Assembly: GCA_036505615.1 (NCBI GenBank)
Contig: DASXTB010000348.1
Coordinates: forward strand, 1 to 12,313
Direction of reading: 5' to 3'
Source of the DNA: DASXTB01 sp036505615
GTDB lineage: Bacteria > Acidobacteriota > UBA6911 > JACQSX01
DNA: 12,313 bases
The notes under the pieces were generated by a model. The model was not told the DNA's origin. It ran no database searches and saw only the letters and a list, made by a program, of their open reading frames with translations. Positions within the stretch are counted from its first letter, which is position 1. Each line of letters starts with the position of its first letter. A program made the translations under genes and the position numbers. Of the stretch, positions 6,889-12,313 are shown in pieces.

Positions 6889-8661
6889 GTGCATCACGGT
6901 AAAACTTTCTGTCTGTGCGCTCTCCTATCAGCAGGATCGTTACTCTTTGCCAAGGCTCAAGTCGACTCCACTCGGCAAACGGAACTACCTAAAGTTGTGC
7001 TGCTTGGTGATTCTATACGGATGGGCTACGCGCCCTTGGTTGCAAAAAGGCTCGCTGGCAAAGCGCGAATTGTCAGTACCACGGCCAACGCAGAAGACAG
7101 CGGCAACGTACTTAGGAATTTAGAGGATTGGGTGATCAGTGAGAAACCAGCTCTCGTCCATTTCAACTGCGGCCTGCACGACCTGAAACTTTCCAGAGAA
7201 AGAAAGCAGTACCAGGTGGATCTTGGCCAGTACCAGAAAAATCTGAAGCAGATCGTCGATCGAATTCGAGACGCTACATCTGCCGCAGTGGTCTTCGCCA
7301 ATACGACGCCGATTCTGGATGTGCGTCACGCAAAACGAGGTGTCGGCTTTGACCGCTTCGAGGCGGACGTCGAGCGTTACAACACTGCAGCCCTCACGGT
7401 CATGAGAGAAGCAGACATTCCGGTAAACGATCTGCACTGGATTATCCAACGGGCTGGCATGGAAGAGATGCTTGGTTCGGATGGAACGCATTACACCCCG
7501 GCCGGTTACGAGCGGCTCGCCGATGCAGTCGCCGATTGCATTCTGCGCCAGTTAAAAGTAGCCGGTTACCAGCCCCTTCCATCTCCCCCAGCCGGACCCC
7601 AGGCCGCGGCCAACTATGTGAAGATGCAGGCCGAGCGTGACGCATTGGTGCCGCCCGTCTATAAGCTCTCAGTCAAAGACTTTTCTATTCCGCACAGCGC
7701 GGCCGAGTGGCACAGCCGGCGCCTGGAAATTTTAAAAACAACAGCGCAGTCACTCGGTGATCTCCCTTCGCGGCCAAAATCACCGCGGGTCCGGCGGATC
7801 TCTCGCGAACTCCGCCGTGAATACTCGTTGGAAAAGGTCGGCATCGATAACGGTGTCGATGGCGAAATTACGGCATTGCTGCTGATCCCCGAGAGGCGGC
7901 ATCACCCAGCGCCGGCGATTCTGTGGCTGCACTCTTCAACTCCCGACAAAACGCAAATCATTACGCCGAATAGCAACGGCGGCGCTGAGCCGCTGGGTGA
8001 GACCCTGGTACGGAGCGGCTACGTGGTCCTGGCCCCGGACGCTTATTGGCATGGCGACCGCGCTGGGACTGGCCCAGCAGGTGCAGCTGAAACTTCAAGG
8101 GCTGAGCAGGAGAGCCTATTCAAGCTGAACCTGTGGCTCGGCCGCACCCTGTGGGGAATGTTTGTCCGCGATGACCAGATCGCGCTCGACTACCTCTACA
8201 GCCGCCCAGAAGTGGATCAGAAACGGATCGGCGCCACCGGTATGAGCATGGGCAGCACTCGCGCCTGGTGGTTGGCCGCGCTTGACGAACGCATCGCGGC
8301 CCTGGTGGGTGTTGCTTGCCTCACCCGATACCAGAACCTCATCGCGCATGGTGAACTCCGGCAACACGGTGTCTACTACTTTGTCGACGGCCTGCTGAGG
8401 CATTTCGATACGGAAGGTGTAGTGGCCCTGGTCGCGCCGCGTCCCTTTCTGGCTCTGACGGGAGAGCTGGATGCCGGTTCACCAGCCGATGGGGTCAAGG
8501 TCATTGAAAAAAAAGTCGCCGCAGTCTATGCGGCGCTTGGAGCGCCGGAAAAATTTAGGAGCGTTCTTTATCCGGAGGTCGGACATAGCTACACGCCTCA
8601 AATGCGCGCCGAGACACTGGCTTGGTTCGACCGCTGGCTGCAGTCGAACAAGAACCGTTAG
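6889..8661 (+). CDS. Secreted two-enzyme fusion: SGNH/GDSL hydrolase plus alpha/beta-hydrolase esterase
   Basis: This is a 590-residue protein starting at GTG 6889, with GGAGG (6878-6882) six nucleotides upstream. The signal peptide is LCALLSAGSLLFAKAQ. The SGNH domain (about 33-222) shows block I LLGDSIRMGY with Ser42, a Gly at about 72, the block III variant NCGLHD (93-98) and block V DGTHYTPAGY with Asp198 and His201. The usual Asn of GxND is His here, a variant I associate with a subset of this superfamily. After a linker (about 225-260) comes an alpha/beta-hydrolase (about 265-590) with ILWLHSS, nucleophile GMSMG at Ser453, acid Asp528 (TGELDAG) and base His566 (EVGHSY). Both active sites look complete, so one polypeptide probably carries two different deacylating activities for a decorated glycan. 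The GH20 frame begins 24 bp downstream, so co-transcription is likely. The true acyl group and sugar are unknown. Confidence 0.9.
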   Translation: MHHGKTFCLCALLSAGSLLFAKAQVDSTRQTELPKVVLLGDSIRMGYAPLVAKRLAGKARIVSTTANAEDSGNVLRNLEDWVISEKPALVHFNCGLHDLKLSRERKQYQVDLGQYQKNLKQIVDRIRDATSAAVVFANTTPILDVRHAKRGVGFDRFEADVERYNTAALTVMREADIPVNDLHWIIQRAGMEEMLGSDGTHYTPAGYERLADAVADCILRQLKVAGYQPLPSPPAGPQAAANYVKMQAERDALVPPVYKLSVKDFSIPHSAAEWHSRRLEILKTTAQSLGDLPSRPKSPRVRRISRELRREYSLEKVGIDNGVDGEITALLLIPERRHHPAPAILWLHSSTPDKTQIITPNSNGGAEPLGETLVRSGYVVLAPDAYWHGDRAGTGPAGAAETSRAEQESLFKLNLWLGRTLWGMFVRDDQIALDYLYSRPEVDQKRIGATGMSMGSTRAWWLAALDERIAALVGVACLTRYQNLIAHGELRQHGVYYFVDGLLRHFDTEGVVALVAPRPFLALTGELDAGSPADGVKVIEKKVAAVYAALGAPEKFRSVLYPEVGHSYTPQMRAETLAWFDRWLQSNKNR

Positions 8662-8685
8662 CGACACAGAAACACGCTGAGAGAA

Positions 8686-11067
8686 ATGGAGGATGGGAGA
8701 GTGGGAGAGCGGGTGAGCGGGAGAGTAGGAGACTTGGAGACAAGGAGGCATAGGAAGGTCGGATCTTCTTGTCTCTTTGCCTCCTTGTTTCTCTGTCTCC
8801 TTGTCTCCCACTCACCCGGTCTCCTACTCTCCCACTCTCCCGCTCTCCTACTCTCCCACTCGCCCGCTCTCCCACTCTCCCACTCCCCCGCTCTCCCGCT
8901 CTCCGCGATCCCCCAGCCAACGGCTCTGTTCTTGCGCGGCTACTCGGTTATTCCAACGCCGAAGAAAGTACAACTGCAGCCTGGCGATGTCGTATTTGAT
9001 GATTCCTGGAGGTACCAAGCAGTGCAGCAGTCGCCCGCTAGCATCCAATCCTCAATCCGGGCGCTGTTAAGAGATTTGAAGGAGTTTCATTCTATCGATC
9101 TGAAATCAACTGAATCGCCAGTTAACAAGACGATTCGGCTCAGCGTGAGAAAGGAAGCGGTAAAAACAAACGCGTCGCCTGAGATCGAGAAGCAAGCGTA
9201 CTTGTTAGAAATTTCCCAGACGCAGATTGAAATTACCGGGAATAGCGATGCAGGGGTGTTTTACGGAGTCCAGACACTGCTGCAACTTCTCAAACCCGGC
9301 CTCCGCGGGAATTGGACTCTTCCTGTTTGCACCATCGCAGACTGGCCCACTTATCAGCTCCGGTTTCTGCATTGGGATACCAAGCATCATCAGGATCGGA
9401 CCGAAACCCTCAAGCGTTACCTTGACTGGTCGGCCCGATTTAAGGTGAACATGATCGGTTTTGAGTTGGAAGACAAGTTTGCTTATCCTTCGCACCCCGT
9501 TATTGGCGCCCCAGGCGCATTCACCACAGAGCAACTGCAGGAAATCGTCAATTATGGCCTGGAGCGGCATATCCAGGTTGTTCCTCAGATCCAGTCTCCC
9601 GCTCATATGGCCTACGTGCTGAAGCATCCAGAATTTGCTGACCTTCGAGCCGATGGGAACAATTACCAGGCGGATCTGTGCGACCCAAGGACGTACCAGT
9701 TGATCTTCTCGATGTATGACGATGCCATTAAAGCTACGCGTGGTGTCGATTACCTTTTCGTTTCGACCGATGAGGTTTACTACGCTGGAATCGGCGGCAA
9801 ATGTGACAAACCCTACAATCCTGTCAACCGCAGCCTCGCTTGGGTTGAGTTTGTTCGGCGGGCGCACGAATTCCTGGCACAGAGGGGCAGGAAAATGCTG
9901 GCTTGGGTCGAGTACCCCTTTTTGACCGATCACGTAAATTTACTGCCACCGGATCTCATCAACGGCGTTCTCGGCGACGAGAATGACAAGATCGAAGCGG
10001 AAACCAAACGAGGGATTCGCCAGTTGATCTACACTTCGATGCAGGGCGACGAACTCCTGTTCCCGAACCATCTGAAGAACACTCCAAGCACCTCTCCAGG
10101 TCGCCTTATATCTGCCTTTGAGACGATCTCGTCAGCTCCGCAGCAGGCAAACCCCATCGGAGTCTACGGAGCAGCATGGGACGACTCCGGACTGCATAAC
10201 GAGATATTCTGGCTCGGGTGGGCAACTGTAGCCCAATACGGCTGGTCGCCCGGCGTTCCTTCGGTCGAACAAACGGTATCCGATTTTATGAATATCTATT
10301 ATGGTCCGCGCGTGTTCGACATGGTGGAGGTCTATCGCGGCCTGCAGATACAAGCCCATTTCTTCGAGACCTCCTGGGACAAAGTGGTGTCGAAAGTGCG
10401 CGCGCCCGGCTATGGTAATTCTGAGGGTAAGGGAATCGGGACTGCGCGCTACGACAAAAGCCTGCCCCAGCCGGCCATGCCGGCTCTACCCGATCTTGCA
10501 TTCATACCCGTCTATGTCGGACGTTATGCCAAACTGGTCGAGGAGGCGAGCCAGAAGGCTCAGGAGAATGACACGCTTGTTCATCGCATTCACCAGAACA
10601 TTTTAAGGACCGATCGCAACGCTTATAATTTGGAAGTCTTTCTATCTCTAGCCGAGTTGGCTCGCCATCACAGCCAATTGCTCCTGGGTTTGAAGCGAAT
10701 TGAAGACCTTTTTCAGGCAGCGCGGCACGAGTTAGAGAATAACAAGAATGAACAGGCGATGACCGAGCTTGTTTCCGCCTACCACCAGGCGCGCGATATC
10801 GTGCAGGATCGCCACCGAACGTTTGAATACGTGAAGGCAATTTGGGAGAAAAGCCGCTATCCGAAGGGGCGAGAGCTGGAAGGGAAAAAATTCTACCATG
10901 TCTTCGACGACGTAAAAGATCACTGGGCAGACCGACGCGCCGACCTAAGCTATATGGTCGCGCCGGAGGAGGGCATTGGCCTGGAAAGTTGGATGAAGAG
11001 ATTGGCATCGCTGATACGGGAGTATGCTGGCCAGCATGGCCTGCCAATGCCGTCATTGGAAAAGTGA
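8686..11067 (+). CDS. Glycoside hydrolase family 20 protein (beta-N-acetylhexosaminidase-like) with repeat-derived N-terminus
   Basis: From ATG 8686 the frame encodes 793 residues. The recognisable protein begins near residue 82: a GH20 zincin-like N-terminal domain (about 88-205, starting GYSVIPTPKKV and including AGVFYGVQTLLQLL), then the catalytic TIM barrel (about 222-540). The catalytic Asp-Glu pair is in FVSTDEV (Asp362-Glu363); an HHQD segment, VVPQIQSPAHM and YGAAWDDSGLHNE further support GH20. The last 230 residues are helical. GH20 enzymes release terminal N-acetylhexosamine using the substrate acetamido group. Residues 3-73 are translated from a minisatellite. Within them, KVGSSCLFASLFLCLLV could act as a signal peptide, followed by SHSPALPL repeats. 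No good ribosome site precedes 8686 (GAGAGAA touches it), and downstream starts would be GTG or TTG (for example TTG within LFLRGYS). The exact start is therefore unsettled, while the enzyme family is clear. Confidence 0.88.
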   Translation: MEDGRVGERVSGRVGDLETRRHRKVGSSCLFASLFLCLLVSHSPGLLLSHSPALLLSHSPALPLSHSPALPLSAIPQPTALFLRGYSVIPTPKKVQLQPGDVVFDDSWRYQAVQQSPASIQSSIRALLRDLKEFHSIDLKSTESPVNKTIRLSVRKEAVKTNASPEIEKQAYLLEISQTQIEITGNSDAGVFYGVQTLLQLLKPGLRGNWTLPVCTIADWPTYQLRFLHWDTKHHQDRTETLKRYLDWSARFKVNMIGFELEDKFAYPSHPVIGAPGAFTTEQLQEIVNYGLERHIQVVPQIQSPAHMAYVLKHPEFADLRADGNNYQADLCDPRTYQLIFSMYDDAIKATRGVDYLFVSTDEVYYAGIGGKCDKPYNPVNRSLAWVEFVRRAHEFLAQRGRKMLAWVEYPFLTDHVNLLPPDLINGVLGDENDKIEAETKRGIRQLIYTSMQGDELLFPNHLKNTPSTSPGRLISAFETISSAPQQANPIGVYGAAWDDSGLHNEIFWLGWATVAQYGWSPGVPSVEQTVSDFMNIYYGPRVFDMVEVYRGLQIQAHFFETSWDKVVSKVRAPGYGNSEGKGIGTARYDKSLPQPAMPALPDLAFIPVYVGRYAKLVEEASQKAQENDTLVHRIHQNILRTDRNAYNLEVFLSLAELARHHSQLLLGLKRIEDLFQAARHELENNKNEQAMTELVSAYHQARDIVQDRHRTFEYVKAIWEKSRYPKGRELEGKKFYHVFDDVKDHWADRRADLSYMVAPEEGIGLESWMKRLASLIREYAGQHGLPMPSLEK
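8688..8905. repeat. Polypurine/polypyrimidine minisatellite forming a long imperfect hairpin
   Basis: The left part (8688-8757) is made of GGGAGAGTGG / GGGAGAGCGG-type units. The right part (8771-8905) is made of CTCCCACT / CTCTCCCGCT-type units, about 9-10 nt each. The two halves are roughly reverse complements: CAAGGAGGCA (8741-8750) pairs exactly with TGCCTCCTTG (8778-8787), and pairing continues outward with mismatches for several tens of bases. Such tracts, translated as SHSPALPL repeats, are a known kind of dispersed low-complexity sequence. This one sits between the fusion esterase and the mature part of GH20 and is open in the GH20 frame. Confidence 0.85.
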
Positions 11068-11334
11068 ACTTCCTCAGGCGACCTGAACGAATTGTAACAG
11101 CGTAAAGAATCGGGAGTCCCAAACGCTACCAGATACATTGAAGATGTGGGTAGCGACGTAGTCGCAGATCCTTTGTAATCAGTGGCGCGCTGTGGTGACG
11201 GACCGAAGCGACAATGATTTGGCTGGCCGGGTCCCCATGGAAAGGAGGCGGCAGCTCACAGCTCTCAATATCCAGGCGTGCGTGTCAAGGAAGGTCAGCA
11301 TCCCACTTCTTCACCGGGGGCCTGTTTAGGGGAA
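11068..11334. other. Intergenic stretch with no recognised gene
   Basis: These 267 bp separate the converging GH20 and response-regulator genes. I see only a small hairpin GCGAC-GTA-GTCGC (11153-11165) and a weak GCCTG...CAGGC pair (11320-11324 with 11336-11340) that overlaps the regulator's stop codon. Neither has a T tract, so no terminator is claimed. An AAAGGAGG word at 11240-11247 is not followed by a convincing reading frame. Confidence 0.5.
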
Positions 11335-11718
11335 TCAGGCAAAGATCCGATCGATCTCTGTTGGAAGATCGCGATGTAAGCGACTCTTAGCTACAAAGCC
11401 ATCCGCTCCGTTGTCTCGGCATTTTTTCCGCACTTCCGGCTCGTCATACAGAGTCACCATAATGATGCGAGTGGCGGGATGGGATTTTCGCAGCTCTGCC
11501 GTGGCGTCCAGCCCGTCCATTACCGGCATCTGCACGTCCATCAGAACTAAATCCGGTTGCAACGCTTCCACTTGTTCCAGAGCTTCTCGCCCATTCTCAG
11601 CGCTTCCGATGACTTTGACAGAGTTATCGCCCTCCAACAGCGACGAGATTGTTCGGCGGGCTACAGCCGAATCATCCACAATGATTGTGCGGATGGGCTT
11701 TGCTTGCTCTTTAATCAT
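11335..11718 (-). CDS. Single-domain response regulator (CheY-like receiver)
   Basis: This is a 127-residue protein consisting of one receiver domain. The acidic pair Asp15-Asp16 (IIVDDSAVARR) binds Mg2+, Asp61 (LVLMDVQMPVMDG) is the phosphoacceptor, Thr89 (IMVTL) is the switch residue and Lys111 (FVAKS) completes the active site. There is no output domain: the protein ends eleven residues after KSRLHRD. It therefore acts through protein contact, or as a phosphotransfer or CheY/Spo0F-type element; the sequence resembles receivers of the NarL/FixJ class. ATG 11718 is chosen, with GGAAA just upstream; an in-frame GTG at 11730 would add four residues and has no ribosome site. No histidine kinase is beside it. 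It converges on the GH20 gene and is probably independent of the glycan genes. Confidence 0.92.
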   Translation of the reverse strand: MIKEQAKPIRTIIVDDSAVARRTISSLLEGDNSVKVIGSAENGREALEQVEALQPDLVLMDVQMPVMDGLDATAELRKSHPATRIIMVTLYDEPEVRKKCRDNGADGFVAKSRLHRDLPTEIDRIFA

Positions 11719-11735
11719 GGTTTTCCACACCGTTT

Positions 11736-11754
11736 GGGAGATACAAAATCTCCC
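11736..11754 (-). promoter_or_regulatory. Hairpin in the leader of the response regulator
   Basis: GGGAGAT-ACAAA-ATCTCCC forms a perfect 7-bp stem with a 5-nt loop, 18-36 nt before the regulator's ATG on its own transcript. It could influence translation or mRNA decay, or be a protein-binding palindrome. Nothing else in the leader identifies a known riboregulator. Confidence 0.4.
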
Positions 11755-11808
11755 GAAGACAACCTTACCGTATTCGCCGTAAAAGAAAATACATTAGATC
11801 ATGTATAC

Positions 11809-11820
11809 ACACCTAGGGGT
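11809..11820. promoter_or_regulatory. CTAG-centred palindrome upstream of the response regulator
   Basis: ACACCTAGGGGT is a near-perfect 12-bp palindrome centred on CTAG, with one mismatched pair, about 90-100 bp upstream of the regulator start. A second imperfect dyad, CTTACTGTATAAG, follows directly. Position and symmetry fit an operator for a dimeric regulator; which protein would bind is unknown. Confidence 0.25.
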
Positions 11821-11927
11821 CTTACTGTATAAGGCGCCCGGATAGAGGGGATTTTGCGAAAAGCTTTGCACAATCAATATGATGAGCGTTTCATGGGAAT
11901 AACTTTCATTCTTCCTGTTGATTCTTT

Positions 11928-12015
11928 AGCCCCTGCCGGGGCTGGCGTGTTGTCAATAAACTATAAATCCCACAGCTTACGCTGTGGGCTAACATTACGC
12001 CGCCCCTACCGGGGC
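11928..12015. repeat. Array of three short hairpins
   Basis: AGCCCC-TGCC-GGGGCT (11928-11943), CCCACAGC-TTAC-GCTGTGGG (11969-11988) and GCCCC-TACC-GGGGC (12002-12015) are perfect stems separated by AT-rich linkers containing ATAAACTATAAATC and CTAACATTACG. The loops are all four bases, pyrimidine-rich at the end (TGCC, TTAC, TACC). Arm sequences differ while loop and linker style is kept, as in the cluster at 4479-4656. Confidence 0.8.
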
Positions 12016-12041
12016 TGCCAGGGACGCACATTTGGCGAGGA

Positions 12042-12154
12042 AATGTCCAAACTCGAGGGTCTGCTTCGCGGACACCGGCCGCTGTAAGCGGCCTTAGCTG
12101 TCCCGGAGGGACAGCCTAGCTGTCCCGGAGGGACAGCCCTGGAGTTTGGACATT
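12042..12154. repeat. Nested palindrome with 16-bp outer arms
   Basis: The outer arms AATGTCCAAACTCGAG (12042-12057) and CTGGAGTTTGGACATT (12139-12154) pair at 15 of 16 positions. Inside are four smaller hairpins: GTCTGC-TTC-GCGGAC (12059-12073, one G.T pair), GGCCGCT-GTA-AGCGGCC (12077-12093) and two identical copies of GCTGTCCC-GGA-GGGACAGC (12097-12115 and 12119-12137) repeated with a 22-nt period. The whole would fold as a multi-branched cruciform or RNA. No gene is next to it within the window. Confidence 0.85.
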
Positions 12155-12313
12155 ATTTGCGTTCTTTTGCACTATCGCATATCGGTTTTTCGGGCCTTAA
12201 TCGGTTTGAATCGGGCAAACAGACGTTTCGTTGTTATTTTCTATCCTCATGAGCCTGATCAGGTCGGTGAGCGAAGGCCGTTTGGCATTTCTTCTCCATT
12301 TAGGCAGTGGATG
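12155..12313. other. Window end with no recognised gene
   Basis: I see no convincing frame or ribosome site here. ATCGG words recur (ATCGGTTTTTCGGG, AATCGGTTTGAATCGGG) and CCTGATCAGG (12254-12263) is a perfect 10-bp palindrome. This may be the upstream region of a gene beyond the window. Confidence 0.4.

Noticed and set aside
8555..8920. Antisense frame rich in GRVGERESGR repeats
   Set aside because: It is only the reverse reading of the minisatellite and the end of the fusion esterase gene.
11228..11260. Short gene after the AAAGGAGG word
   Set aside because: No ATG, GTG or TTG at suitable spacing opens a frame of useful length with protein-like composition.
11854..12087. 77-residue + strand frame
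   Set aside because: It runs through the hairpin array, has no ribosome site and its composition follows the palindromes.
12097..12137. CRISPR-like repeat pair
   Set aside because: The two identical 19-mers are separated by only three bases and are palindromes inside a larger inverted repeat; there are no spacers and no cas genes.

Overview
The window looks like chromosomal DNA of a soil or environmental bacterium, most likely an Acidobacteriota member. This rests on secreted-esterase and CAZyme types typical of that phylum, moderately high GC, twin-arginine FAD enzymes and dense families of short palindromic repeats. The taxonomic call is an inference, because no marker gene is present.

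Five large genes lie on the + strand, and every encoded protein has a recognisable or probable export signal. In order they are: a Tat-type FAD-dependent oxidoreductase of the spermidine-dehydrogenase-like group (111-2153); a tandem alpha/beta-hydrolase related to acetylxylan esterases whose second domain has Glu where the nucleophile should be (2267-4471); a secreted alpha/alpha-toroid plus beta-sheet protein resembling heparinase II/III-type polysaccharide lyases (4727-6478); a two-enzyme fusion of an SGNH/GDSL hydrolase and an alpha/beta-hydrolase (6889-8661); and a glycoside hydrolase family 20 protein (8686-11067). Together they suggest extracytoplasmic breakdown of an acylated, amino-sugar-containing or uronic polysaccharide: esterases remove acyl groups, the toroid protein may cut the backbone and GH20 removes terminal hexosamines. 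No transporter or dedicated regulator of a utilisation locus is visible. A single-domain response regulator lies on the - strand (11335-11718) and is probably unrelated.

The spaces between genes are rich in repeats. A REP-like palindrome lies inside the first gene and is translated in frame (807-877). A related, perfect 31-bp inverted repeat lies at 6629-6704, beside what looks like the broken 3' end of an unidentified gene (6688-6852, - strand). A symmetric hairpin cluster occupies 4479-4656, and two further hairpin arrays lie at 11928-12015 and 12042-12154. A polypurine/polypyrimidine minisatellite at 8688-8905 forms a long imperfect hairpin and is open in frame into the GH20 gene, so that it appears to supply that protein's N-terminal hydrophobic segment.

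No tRNA, rRNA, CRISPR array, transposase or phage gene was recognised. The clearest unusual signals are the repeat-derived protein segments in two genes, the double-esterase fusion, the Glu-for-Ser tandem hydrolase and the nested palindrome arrays. None of these by itself proves a new system.
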